From assembly GCF_001751245.1 (NCBI RefSeq), contig NZ_LJGU01000108.1:8811-46294 (forward strand): a stretch of DNA of 37,484 bases. Direction: 5' to 3'. Position 1 is the stretch's first letter; every line of letters begins with the position of its first letter. The notes beneath the pieces are model-generated. The model did not search any database. It saw only the letters and a program-made list of their open reading frames with translations, and had not been told where the DNA came from. This DNA comes from Streptomyces oceani. Its GTDB lineage: Bacteria; Actinomycetota; Actinomycetes; Streptomycetales; Streptomycetaceae. Below, piece after piece: positions 25,951 to 35,009 of this stretch. A program made the translations under genes and the position numbers.

Positions 25951-25973
25951 CTCCCCACGAGGTAGGTGGGGAG
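25951..25973. promoter_or_regulatory. 8-bp inverted repeat upstream of the ABC-2 exporter genes
   Basis: CTCCCCAC (25951-25958) and GTGGGGAG (25966-25973), perfect, with a 7-nt spacer GAGGTAG. It lies about 50 bp before the ATPase start in a 202-bp divergent region and could be the operator of a regulator of this transporter, or a leader hairpin. Confidence 0.45.
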
Positions 25974-26022
25974 CCTCTCCGTGTCGGACGCCCCGCCGCC
26001 CGGCGAGCACCACGCTGGCACC

Positions 26023-27001
26023 ATGACCGTTCCAGTCGAGACCACCGAACTCACCAAGCGCTACGGCGAGATCCTCGCCGTGGACCGTCTGAACCTCGGC
26101 GTGCGCCCCGGCGAGGTGTACGGCTTCCTGGGACCGAACGGCGCCGGGAAGACGACCACCTTGCGCATGCTCCTCGGTCTCGTACGTCCCACCTCCGGCG
26201 GAGTGCGCCTGCTGGGCCGTTCGCCGGGCGATCTGACGGGCGTCGGCGCGCTCATCGAGTCCCCGGGCTTCTATCCGTACCTGTCCGGACGGGACAACCT
26301 GCGGGTGCTGGCCAGGCACGCCGGCGTCGGGGCCCCCCGGGTCACCGAGGTGCTGGAGACCGTGCGGCTCACGAAGCGGTCCGGCGACCGCTACGCCACC
26401 TACTCGCTCGGCATGAAACAGCGACTCGGCGTGGCCGCGGCCCTGCTCAAGGACCCACGGCTGCTGGTCCTCGACGAGCCCACCAACGGGCTCGACCCGG
26501 CGGGCATGGCCGATATGCGGGCGCTGATCCGCCGGTTGGGCGCCGCCGACTGCACGGTACTGCTCTCCAGCCATCTGCTGGGCGAGGTACAGCAGGTCTG
26601 TGACCGGGTGGGGGTGATCGCGCGGGGGCGGCTGGTCGCCGAGAACACCGTGGCCGAACTGCGCGGCGACACCGTGTTGCGGATGGTGGCGGAGCCGCTG
26701 GAGCTGGCCGCCAGCACCCGCCCGCGGACTGCTGGGGGACGCCCGGGTGCGGGTGGTCGAGGGCGGTCTCGACCTGACGGTGGAGTCGGAACGTGCCGCG
26801 GAGATCAACGGCGCGCTGGTGACCGCGGGCGTCGCGGTCAGCGAGCTTCGCCTACGGGAACGCGACCTGGAACAGGTCTTCTTCGAACTCACGGGGTCCC
26901 CAGCGACCGCGGCGAGCGCAGGGGGCGCGGGAGCCACGGAAACTCCGGAGGCTCCTGACATCACGGAAGCCATGGAAGGGGTCACCACACATGTGGGGTA
27001 G
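26023..27001 (+). CDS. ABC-2 type exporter ATP-binding protein, frameshifted near residue 232
   Basis: Daunorubicin/bacitracin-exporter-type ATPase: ELTKRYGEILAVDRLNLGV, Walker A GPNGAGKTT (about 38-46), YSLGMKQRLGVAAALL signature, Walker B LLVLDEPTNGLDP, SSHLLGEVQQV. The frame is intact from 26023 to about 26718, then continues as Arg/Gly-rich nonsense to a stop at 26958. Skipping one C near 26717-26719 restores a normal C-terminus (ARGLLGDARVRVVEGG ... RERDLEQVFFELTG) ending at 27001, overlapping the permease start by 11 nt. Repaired length would be 325 aa. A sequencing error in the CACCCGCCCGCGG context and a true frameshift are both possible. GTG 25966 is an alternative upstream start. 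Confidence 0.85.
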
Positions 27002-27815
27002 CACGGTCGCCGAACTGATCAAGCTGGTGCGTCGGCCGGCGAACTGGGGGCTGCTGGGGATCGCCGTCGCGCTGAGCCTGACCTTCGGCTACTTCATTCC
27101 GCTGGCCGGGGTGTCCGGCGCCGGGGGCGACGCCCCCAACAGCGACCGTGGCCTGGACGCCATCCTGCCGGACCAGCTGGTCGGCAACTCCCTGGGCGGG
27201 TTGCCGGTGTTCCTCGGTGCCATCCTTCTCGTCGTCGGGGCCCTGGCGCTGGGCGGCGAGTACGGCTGGGGCACCTGGAAGACCGTACTGACCCAGCAGC
27301 CTTCCCGACTGATCGTCCTCGCTGGGAAGTTGTGCGCGCTGGCCGGCAGCGCGCTGGTCTTCGTACTGACGATGTTCGGCACGGGGGCGCTCACCAGCTG
27401 GGCGATCGCTCTCGCCAAGGACGCGCCCGTCGTGTGGCCGTCCGCCACGGACCTGGCCGCCGGCCTGGGCGCGGGCTGGCTGATCGCCCTGATGTGGGTC
27501 TCGCTGGGGGCGCTGCTGGCGATCGTGCTGCGTGGGCTGGCCCTGCCGATCGGGCTGGGGCTGGTGTGGCTGTTGGTGGTGCAGAACCTCGTGATCTCAC
27601 TGGCCGCGCCGCTGCTGGACTGGGTCGACATGGCACGACAGGGCCTGCCCGGGGCCAACGCAGGCTCGTTGGCCGCCTCGCTCGGCGCCTCCGGCAGTAC
27701 GCCCGGAGTGGGCGAGTTCGCCGGTTCCGGACAGGCGACGCTGGTCGTCGCCGGCTACCTGTGCGCCTTCGTGGGCCTGGGCGCGTGGCTGCTGAGCCGG
27801 CGCGACGTGCTGTAG
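26991..27815 (+). CDS. ABC-2 type exporter permease
   Basis: 274 aa with about six membrane helices: WGLLGIAVALSLTFGYFIP, LPVFLGAILLVVGALALGGEYGWGTWKTVLTQQPSR (the GGEYGWGTWKT loop is typical of ABC-2 permeases), LAGSALVFVLTMFGTGAL, GWLIALMWVSLGALLAIVL, LPIGLGLVWLLVVQNLVISL and ATLVVAGYLCAFVGLGAWLLS ending RRDVL. It partners with the ATPase encoded upstream, whose repaired end overlaps it by 11 nt. Exported substrate unknown. It ends at a strong hairpin. Confidence 0.85.
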   Translation: MWGSTVAELIKLVRRPANWGLLGIAVALSLTFGYFIPLAGVSGAGGDAPNSDRGLDAILPDQLVGNSLGGLPVFLGAILLVVGALALGGEYGWGTWKTVLTQQPSRLIVLAGKLCALAGSALVFVLTMFGTGALTSWAIALAKDAPVVWPSATDLAAGLGAGWLIALMWVSLGALLAIVLRGLALPIGLGLVWLLVVQNLVISLAAPLLDWVDMARQGLPGANAGSLAASLGASGSTPGVGEFAGSGQATLVVAGYLCAFVGLGAWLLSRRDVL

Positions 27816-27821
27816 GGGTCG

Positions 27822-27870
27822 CGGTCCGCGAGGTCCCGTGCCGGGCGTCGGGACGGGACCTCGCGGACCG
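27822..27870. terminator. Strong bidirectional terminator
   Basis: Perfect 18-bp stem: 27822-27839 (CGGTCCGCGAGGTCCCGT) pairs with 27853-27870, with a 13-nt loop. It stands between the exporter permease and the convergent ABM-like gene, 7 nt after the permease stop. Confidence 0.85.
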
Positions 27871-27912
27871 TTGGCCGGCGGGGCGCCCGGGTCGCCGCTG
27901 GCGACCGTCGGC

Positions 27913-28266
27913 CTACTCGGTCACCCGCGGCCCGACCTCGCGCACGACCGTGTACGTGGGGCTTCCGCTCATGCGCGGCTCCGCCGTACCGGAGAGCCCC
28001 GCCAGCGCCCGCTCGATGGCCGCCATCCGACCGTCGGTGTCGGAGGTCTCGACGAAGCGACGGTAGTCGGCCTCGCTCTCCCAACGCACGATGTTGTACA
28101 CCCGGGTGCCATCCGTACTCACGTGGAACCGGGCCGAGAGATAGCCGGGGTGGAAGTTCACCCACTGCTCCTGTATCTCGGCGAAAGCACGTACGAGCTC
28201 GGTCTGGGTCTCCGGGCCGTCCACGGTGTAGTCAATGATCGAGTAGAAGCAGCTGTCTGTGGCCAT
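27913..28266 (-). CDS. Antibiotic biosynthesis monooxygenase (ABM)-like dimeric barrel protein
   Basis: 117 aa, ferredoxin-like alpha+beta dimeric barrel: FYSIIDYTVDGPETQTELVRAFAEIQEQWVNFHPGYLSARFHVSTDGTRVYNIVRWESEADYRRFVE (given here only as its outline, residues 7-72), with the HPGYLSA strand and Trp-Glu-Ser element typical of ABM proteins. Members can be small monooxygenases or stress proteins; no partner gene helps here. ATG 28266 has GGATG-like purines before it. Monocistronic, flanked by terminators on its 3' side. Confidence 0.75.
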   Translation of the reverse strand: MATDSCFYSIIDYTVDGPETQTELVRAFAEIQEQWVNFHPGYLSARFHVSTDGTRVYNIVRWESEADYRRFVETSDTDGRMAAIERALAGLSGTAEPRMSGSPTYTVVREVGPRVTE

Positions 28267-28407
28267 GTCATCCGTCCAGTCTTCCGGTCATGCGGGTGGA
28301 GTGATCTCCGCACAGGAGTCTGGAGCTTCAACAGGACTTCAGGTCAAGCGTGTTCGAGTCGGCGGCGCCACGCTCCCGAAAGGAGCGGCGCGGGCCTGGC
28401 ACGACGA

Positions 28408-28437
28408 AAGGGCGGCCCCCGACTGGGAGCCGCCCTT
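28408..28437 (-). terminator. Terminator of groEL2
   Basis: AAGGGCGGC and GCCGCCCTT form a 9-bp stem with a 12-nt loop, followed on the minus strand by TTTCGTCGT. It begins 33 nt after the groEL stop codon. Confidence 0.8.
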
Positions 28438-28469
28438 CGACGGATACGGCGGAGCCGCTGATCCGAGGA

Positions 28470-30227
<1,758 letters not shown>

Positions 30228-30244
30228 TCACCGAACCGGTCCTT

Positions 30245-30271
30245 CTGTCACTCTCACTGTGTGAGTGCTAA
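30245..30271. promoter_or_regulatory. CIRCE element (proximal, degenerate left arm)
   Basis: CTGTCACTC-N9-GAGTGCTAA; the right arm is a perfect CIRCE half-site and the left arm has three mismatches to TTAGCACTC. It lies in the groEL leader, about 150 bp before the start codon. Confidence 0.75.
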
Positions 30272-30277
30272 CGCCCA

Positions 30278-30306
30278 TGATTAGCACTCGACCCCTACGA
30301 GTGCAA
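30278..30306 (-). promoter_or_regulatory. groEL2 promoter embedded in CIRCE
   Basis: On the minus strand TTGCAC (30306-30301), 17 nt, TAATCA (30283-30278). Both boxes fall inside or at the edge of the distal CIRCE, the arrangement expected for HrcA repression. Confidence 0.65.
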
Positions 30307-30307
30307 G
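30281..30307. promoter_or_regulatory. CIRCE element (distal)
   Basis: TTAGCACTC-N9-GAGTGCAAG, perfect left arm and two mismatches in the right arm. HrcA repressor binding site; 9 bp from the proximal element. Confidence 0.9.
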
Positions 30308-30423
30308 CGCCTGGGGACAGGAAGCACCCTCGGCGAGGATCGGTGGGAGGTTCGGCGAGGACCGTCGCGAGGTCAGGTGCGCGACGGAAGAACCAGCGGA
30401 GGTGCGGCCGTACGCGCGCACAG

Positions 30424-30468
30424 CGCGGGCCCGGGTCCACCGTGGCGATCGGTGGACCCGGGCCCGCG
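30424..30468 (-). terminator. Terminator of the cold-shock gene
   Basis: 18-bp perfect stem: 30424-30441 pairs with 30451-30468 (arm CGCGGGCCCGGGTCCACC), loop 9 nt. It lies 28 nt after the cold-shock gene stop and insulates it from groEL2. Confidence 0.85.
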
Positions 30469-30496
30469 TCCAGCTGACTGTCTTCCGGTCGGCGCT

Positions 30497-30700
30497 TCAG
30501 CCGGCCACGCGGACCATGTCCGCCTGTGGCCCCTTCTGACCCTGCGAGATCTCGAACTCGACCCGCTGACCTTCATCCAGGGTGCGGTAGCCGTCCATCT
30601 GGATCGCGCTGTAGTGGACGAACACGTCCGCACCACCGTCGACCGCGATGAAGCCGTAACCCTTCTCCGCGTTGAACCACTTGACGGTGCCCTGAGCCAT
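30497..30700 (-). CDS. Cold-shock protein (CspA family)
   Basis: 67 aa, single cold-shock domain: [20 protein letters not shown] with RNP1 (KGYGFI) and RNP2 (VFVHYSAI) intact. It binds single-stranded RNA/DNA and acts as an RNA chaperone. GGGGAG lies 6 nt before ATG 30700. The ~80-nt leader just upstream includes a GGGGGTGAGGTC stretch; the promoter is probably in the AT-richer DNA at 30840-30920. Confidence 0.96.
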   Translation of the reverse strand: MAQGTVKWFNAEKGYGFIAVDGGADVFVHYSAIQMDGYRTLDEGQRVEFEISQGQKGPQADMVRVAG

Positions 30701-31098
30701 GCCTAACTCCCCTATTACTGGCCCTGCGCGAGCACGCACTTCGCGAGCCCGGGTCAGACCTCACCCCCGATAATCCGGGGGCGTGCGCCGGAACGCGTCG
30801 ACCGCCGCTGAATGTATCTGCCCGAACGCCGTGCGCAACAGGTCATTTCGACGAAAATTCCAGCCGGGAGATTTACCCAATAACCCTCAATATTCCTGCA
30901 AATCAGGGCAATCCACATGGGGCGTAAGGTGCGAAGCCGGCAATCCCGGCGGTAATCCGAACACGCGTAATCCGATGGCGTGGCGCCACGGCATATGCGG
31001 TGGGGTGGTCGCCTCCCACCCTACTCTCTTCCTAAACATGAATTTGCCGCGGCCGAGCCCGGCTCCGCCGTACCCCCGGACCCCGGCCCGGACACGAC
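30701..31098. other. Upstream region of the cold-shock gene, no gene seen
   Basis: Roughly 400 bp without a supported gene. A markedly AT-richer patch (about 30835-30920, unusual for this window) probably carries the cold-shock promoter. CCCCCGATAATCCGGGGG-type symmetry near 30763-30780 could form a small leader hairpin. Confidence 0.4.
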
Positions 31099-31139
31099 GG
31101 TGCCCGGCCGCGCGGCTCCACACCCCGCGGCCGGGCACC
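31099..31139 (-). terminator. Terminator of the sulfur-carrier gene
   Basis: GGTGCCCGGCCGCG (31099-31112) pairs perfectly with CGCGGCCGGGCACC (31126-31139); 14-bp stem, 13-nt loop, 17 nt after the stop at 31157. Confidence 0.85.
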
Positions 31140-31156
31140 AGGACCGTACGAGCGCC

Positions 31157-31435
31157 TCAACAGCCCCCGGCCACCGCCGGGATGATCGAGACACCCGCGC
31201 CGTCCGGCGTGGGTGTCTCCAGCCCCTGCTCGAAGCGGACATCGTCGTCGTTCACGTAGACGTTCACGAACCGGCGCAGCTTGCCGGTGTCGTCCAACAC
31301 CCGCGGGCCGATGCCGGTGTGGTTCCGCTCCAGATCGGCCAGCACCTCGGAGAGCGTGCCGCCCTCGGCCGTGACCTCGCTCTCGCCTCCGGTGTACGTA
31401 CGCAGGATGGTCGGAATGCGGACCTTGACGCTCAT
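31157..31435 (-). CDS. MoaD/ThiS-like sulfur carrier protein (CysO-like) ending in Gly-Gly-Cys
   Basis: 92 aa, ubiquitin-like beta-grasp carrier. It closely follows mycobacterial CysO: VRIPTILRTYTGGE, LRRFVNVYVNDDDVRF and the C-terminal VSIIPAVAGG. Carriers of this type are adenylated and thiocarboxylated on the last Gly and hand sulfide to a PLP enzyme. Here one more residue, Cys92, follows the Gly-Gly and would have to be removed first, for example by a Mec-like JAMM peptidase encoded elsewhere. The ATG at 31435 begins the conserved N-terminus. The gene lies 130 nt downstream of the threonine-synthase-like gene in the same direction, so the two are probably one SAM-responsive operon. Confidence 0.88.
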   Translation of the reverse strand: MSVKVRIPTILRTYTGGESEVTAEGGTLSEVLADLERNHTGIGPRVLDDTGKLRRFVNVYVNDDDVRFEQGLETPTPDGAGVSIIPAVAGGC

Positions 31436-31532
31436 GCGGAATTGCACCTTCCGTAAGTAGTTCCGTGCCTTCGGGAATCGCGGAGTCCGGCAGCCCCGGA
31501 CTCGGGACCGACCGCCTGTCCCAGGCTCTGTC

Positions 31533-31556
31533 TCAAGGGATCAAGGGATCAAGGGA
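31533..31556. repeat. Triple tandem 8-mer after the threonine-synthase-like gene
   Basis: TCAAGGGA repeated three times without mismatch, 9 nt from the stop codon of the minus-strand gene ending at 31565. Confidence 0.85.
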
Positions 31557-31564
31557 TCACGAAC

Positions 31565-32875
31565 TCAGGACGCCAGTCCGGCGGCCCGGAAGGCGTCCAG
31601 GCTGGGGCGGATGGTCGCGGTCGGTCCGGTGGTGGGCGCGACCGCGTCCAGGGTCTTGAGCCCGTCGCCGGTGTTCAGCACCACGGTGCTCAGAGAGGGG
31701 TCCAGCTCGCCACTCTCCAGCAGCTTCCGGGTCACCCCCACCGTCACGCCGCCGGCCGTCTCCGCGAAGATGCCCTCCGTACGGGCCAGTTGCTTGATCG
31801 CGTCGACGATCTGCGCGTCCGTCACGTCCTCCACCGAACCGCCCGTGCGCCGGGCGATGTCCAGGACGTACGGCCCGTCCGCCGGGTTTCCGATGGCCAG
31901 CGACTTGGCGATGGTGTCCGGCTTGACGGGGCGTACGACCTCGTGGCCCTCCTTGTAGGCGCGCGATACCGGCGAGCAGCCCGCCGCCTGCGCCCCGAAT
32001 ATCCGGTACGGCCGGTCCTCCACCAGGCCGACCGCGATCAGCTCCTTCAGCCCCTTGTCGATCTTGGTGAGCTGGGAGCCGGAGGCGATCGGCACCACCA
32101 GCTGGTCCGGCAGCCGCCAGCCGAGCTGCTCGCAGATCTCGTACGCCAGGGTCTTGGAGCCCTCGGCGTAGTACGGCCGCAGGTTGACGTTGACGAAGCC
32201 CCAGCCCTCGCCCAGCGGGTCGCCGATCAGCTCCGAGCAGAACCGGTTCACCTCGTCGTAGTTGCCCTCGATGCCGACCAGCTCGCCGCCGTAGACGGCC
32301 GCCATCACCACCTTGCCCTGCTCCAGGTCGTGCGGGATGAAGACGCAGGAGCGGAAACCGGCCCGGGCGGCGGCGGCCCCGACCGCGCCGGCGAGGTTGC
32401 CGGTGGAGGAGCAGGAGAGCGTGGTGAAGCCGAAGGCGTGCGCGGCCTCCACCGCGATGGCGACGACCCGGTCCTTGAAGGAGTGCGTCGGGTTCCCGGA
32501 GTCGTCCTTGATGTGCAGCGAGCCGGTGACGCCCAGCTCGCGCGCGAGGTTGTCCGCCTTGACCAGCTGGGTGAAGCCGGGGTTGGTGCCGGGCCGGTCT
32601 GTGACGTCGGCCGGCACGGGCAGCAGCGGGGCGTACCGCCAGATGCTGTTCGGCCCGGCCGCGATCCGCGCCCGCAGCGCCTCTGGGTCGCCACCCGGCA
32701 GCTCGTACGCGATCTCCAACGGGCCGAAACACTCCGCGCAGGCGAAGACCGGCCCGAGGGGGAGGCGCTCGCCGCACTCCCGGCAGGACAGCGCGACGGC
32801 GGGGCCGAGCGAGACACCCGCGGTCGAGTCCGTCGGGGCGGTGGGCTGGGAGGTCCCGGTGGTTTGCACAGCCAT
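31565..32875 (-). CDS. thrC: Threonine-synthase-family PLP enzyme (candidate carrier-dependent homocysteine synthase)
   Basis: 436 aa, fold-type II PLP enzyme. A zinc-ribbon-like N-terminal part (CRECGERLPLGPVFACAECFGPLEI, four Cys) precedes the catalytic domain: LHIKDDSGNPTHSFKDRVV (PLP Lys in SFKDR), CSSTGNLAGAVGA, IPIASGSQLTKIDKG-like VVPIASGSQ, FAETAGGVTVG and VVLNTGDGLK. By family it converts O-phosphohomoserine to threonine. However, it is preceded by a SAM-I riboswitch, which normally governs methionine genes, and followed by a CysO-like sulfur carrier, so sulfhydrylation of O-phosphohomoserine to homocysteine is an alternative. ATG 32875 is used because earlier in-frame ATGs (32899, 32923) fall inside the riboswitch. 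AAGGA lies 10 nt upstream. Confidence 0.9.
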   Translation of the reverse strand: MAVQTTGTSQPTAPTDSTAGVSLGPAVALSCRECGERLPLGPVFACAECFGPLEIAYELPGGDPEALRARIAAGPNSIWRYAPLLPVPADVTDRPGTNPGFTQLVKADNLARELGVTGSLHIKDDSGNPTHSFKDRVVAIAVEAAHAFGFTTLSCSSTGNLAGAVGAAAARAGFRSCVFIPHDLEQGKVVMAAVYGGELVGIEGNYDEVNRFCSELIGDPLGEGWGFVNVNLRPYYAEGSKTLAYEICEQLGWRLPDQLVVPIASGSQLTKIDKGLKELIAVGLVEDRPYRIFGAQAAGCSPVSRAYKEGHEVVRPVKPDTIAKSLAIGNPADGPYVLDIARRTGGSVEDVTDAQIVDAIKQLARTEGIFAETAGGVTVGVTRKLLESGELDPSLSTVVLNTGDGLKTLDAVAPTTGPTATIRPSLDAFRAAGLAS

Positions 32876-32894
32876 GAAGGCGAGGTCCTTTCTC

Positions 32895-33033
32895 CTCATC
32901 TTCCTCGTGACGTATCTCGCCACGAGACGGACTTGGCACCTTCCCGAACTGGGGACCCCGCCACGGAACGCAGGACCAGCCGGAGGGTTGCCGGGGCTTC
33001 TTCGGGCCGTATCCCTCTGCCCCTCTGGATGAG
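32895..33033 (-). promoter_or_regulatory. SAM-I riboswitch (S-box leader)
   Basis: On the minus strand the leader begins CTCATCCAGAGGGGCAGAGG, continues with the conserved GGCCCGAAGAAGCC and CCGGCAACC, then GGTGCCAAGTCC, a CTCGTG/CACGAG stem and finally GATGAG, which pairs with the opening CTCATC as helix P1. Order and spacing match the SAM-I aptamer. The 3' P1 strand ends 19 nt before the start codon, next to AGGAGAAAGGA, so SAM could act on ribosome access. Binding of SAM should reduce expression of the two downstream genes. Confidence 0.92.
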
Positions 33034-33243
33034 CGGTGTGAAGTTGTCGTGGGCACTCGGGCGCCGGGACGTGTCCGTGGCTGTCGAGTGCCCGCCGCGG
33101 GCCGACCCCGACATGCGGTGGCCGGCCTCGTTGTTCAAGACTGTAACCGAAGGCCGGGATCGCCAGCAGTGGCGTCCGAACGGCGAGATGGGTGGCGCGG
33201 GCCGTCGGTGTGCCGCGTCGGCGAGCGGGTGTAGGGAGCGTAC

Positions 33244-34308
33244 GTGCTGGACGAGGTCGGCCACTGGCTGGAGAACCGCTCGTGGAGCGCCGCCGATCGC
33301 CCCCTCGGCGCGCTGCTCACGGCGAAGCGGGCCGGCGGCGACTCCGCGGCCGTGCCGCCGCGCGGCGGCACGAGCGTCAGCGTCGTACTGCCCGCGCTGA
33401 ACGAGGAGGCCACCGTCGGCGAGATCGTCTCGGTGATCCGCCGAGAACTGATGTCCCCGGCCGTGCCGCTGGTCGACGAGCTGCTGGTGCTCGACTCCGG
33501 CTCCACGGACCGTACGGTCGAGGTGGCCGCCGAGGCGGGGGCGCGGGTCGTACGCCGCGACCAGGTGCTGCCGCGGCTGCCGGCCCTGCCGGGCAAGGGC
33601 GAGGTGTTGTGGCGCTCGCTGCTGGTGACCGGCGGCGACATCGTGTGCTTCGTGGACGCGGATCTGCGGGACTTCTCCGCGGACTTCGTCTCCGGGACCG
33701 TCGGCCCGCTGCTGACCGAGCCCGGTCTACAGCTCGTCAAGGGCACGTACGACCGCCCGCTCGGCGACCGCCCGCAGGACGGCGGCCGGGTCACCGAACT
33801 GGTCGCCCGGCCGCTGCTCAACCTGCACTGGCCCCGGCTCGCCGGTTTCGTACAGCCGCTCGGCGGGGAGTACGCGGCCCGCCGCACGCTGCTGGAGCGG
33901 CTGCCGTTCCCGGTCGGCTACGGCGTGGAGCTGGGGCTGCTGGTGGACGCGTTGCACACGGTCGGGCTGGACGCGCTGGCCCAGGTCGACCTCGGCGTGC
34001 GCCGGCATCGGCACCAGGACGGGCAGGCGCTCGGGCGGATGGCGGCGACGATCTACCGCACGGCGCAGGCGCGGCTCTCCCGCGGGCAGCTCGTACGGCC
34101 GGAGCTGGTGCAGTTCGAGCGGATCGCCGGCGCCGAGCGGGGCGCGGGCGATCCACTCGGCGCCGGCGGATACGACCCCGGGAGCCCCGGTCTCGGCGGC
34201 GAGGCTTCCGGGGCCGGGTTCCGGGCGCGTACGCACCCGGTGGACACCGAGGAGCGTCCGCCGATGCGGGAGATACCGGAGTACACCGCCCGCCGCCGAG
34301 CCGCCTGA
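33244..34308 (+). CDS. gpgS: Glucosyl-3-phosphoglycerate synthase
   Basis: 354 aa, GT81-type glycosyltransferase, GT-A fold. VSVVLPALNEEATVGEIVSVI (about 45-65), VLDSGSTDRTVEVA, LPALPGKGEVLWRSL, and the metal-binding DxD in CFVDADLRDF (about 136-145), then QLVKGTYDRPLG, RVTELVARPLLNLHWPRLAGFVQPLGGEYA and VELGLLVD are family hallmarks. It makes glucosyl-3-phosphoglycerate from NDP-glucose and 3-phosphoglycerate, the first step to glucosylglycerate or methylglucose polysaccharides. GTG at 33244 has GGGAG 6 nt upstream. The next plus-strand gene is otsA, so two compatible-solute glycosyltransferases lie close together. Confidence 0.93.
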   Translation: MLDEVGHWLENRSWSAADRPLGALLTAKRAGGDSAAVPPRGGTSVSVVLPALNEEATVGEIVSVIRRELMSPAVPLVDELLVLDSGSTDRTVEVAAEAGARVVRRDQVLPRLPALPGKGEVLWRSLLVTGGDIVCFVDADLRDFSADFVSGTVGPLLTEPGLQLVKGTYDRPLGDRPQDGGRVTELVARPLLNLHWPRLAGFVQPLGGEYAARRTLLERLPFPVGYGVELGLLVDALHTVGLDALAQVDLGVRRHRHQDGQALGRMAATIYRTAQARLSRGQLVRPELVQFERIAGAERGAGDPLGAGGYDPGSPGLGGEASGAGFRARTHPVDTEERPPMREIPEYTARRRAA

Positions 34309-34353
34309 ACGGGCGGGCGGGACCGAAGGCGGACGGCGGGCGGGACCGGTGGC

Positions 34354-34764
34354 TCAGCCCACCACCGCGACCGACTCCACCTCCACCAACTGGTCGTCAT
34401 AGCCCAGGACGGCGACCCCGAGCAGCGTGCTCGGCGGGTCGTGGTCGTGCTCCGCGAAGGCGTCCCGGATCACCTCCCAGGCCGTGACCAGGTCCGCCTG
34501 CCGGGAGGAGGCGACGTAGACCGTGGTCTTCGCCACATCCGCCAGCCCGGCGCCGGCACCGGCCAGCGCGGTCACCAGGTTGGCCATCACCTGCCGGGCC
34601 TGGCCCGCGTAGTCGCCGACCGCGACGGTCGCGCCGTCCCGGTCGAGCGGGCAGGCGCCGGCGGTGAAGACGGTGCGGGGCGGCGCGGTGACCGCGGCGG
34701 CGTAGGCGTACTCGGCGACGTCCGAGAGCTGGTCGTTCCGGATCAGTTGCACGCTGTTGCTCAT
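34354..34764 (-). CDS. RidA/YjgF-family protein
   Basis: 136 aa, about the usual length. Recognisable parts: YAYAAAVTAPPRTVFTAGACPLDRDG, ARQVMANLVTALAGAGAGLADVAKTTVYVA and PPSTLLGVAVLGYDDQLVEVESVAV. RidA proteins hydrolyse reactive enamine/imine intermediates; the Arg that binds substrate carboxylate is not placed canonically (usual PAR replaced near PPSTLLGV), so it may belong to an RidA subgroup with another task. ATG 34764 has AAGGG 6 nt upstream. Confidence 0.85.
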   Translation of the reverse strand: MSNSVQLIRNDQLSDVAEYAYAAAVTAPPRTVFTAGACPLDRDGATVAVGDYAGQARQVMANLVTALAGAGAGLADVAKTTVYVASSRQADLVTAWEVIRDAFAEHDHDPPSTLLGVAVLGYDDQLVEVESVAVVG

Positions 34765-34872
34765 GAGGCCCTTCGGAGTTCGCGGTGGCTGTTCGCTGTG
34801 TCCCGGCTCGCGGTACGCCAGCTGTCCGGGCCAGCCCAGCACGGCCACCGCCCGCGTGGCCAGGCGTTTTCC

Positions 34873-34985
34873 GGCGCGTACGGCCCAGGGCGGCGCGTAC
34901 GATCCGGGCGGCGCGTACGGCACCGGTGCGAGCGCCGGGGGCGCGGGCGTTGGGGCGTGCGCCGGAGCGTGCAGCGGCGCGTACG
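34873..34985. repeat. Four copies of GGCGCGTACG upstream of otsA
   Basis: GGCGCGTACG occurs at 34873-34882, 34892-34901, 34910-34919 and 34976-34985, the first three at 18-19 bp steps. They lie in the 245-bp divergent gap between the RidA gene and otsA; no gene is supported there. Confidence 0.7.
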
Positions 34986-35009
34986 CCGGAGTCCGACTAC
35001 GCTCAAGGG

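Noticed and set aside
32881..32923. Earlier ATG starts (32899, 32923) for the threonine-synthase-like gene
   Set aside because: They lie within helix P1/P4 of the SAM-I riboswitch and would add a non-conserved N-terminus.
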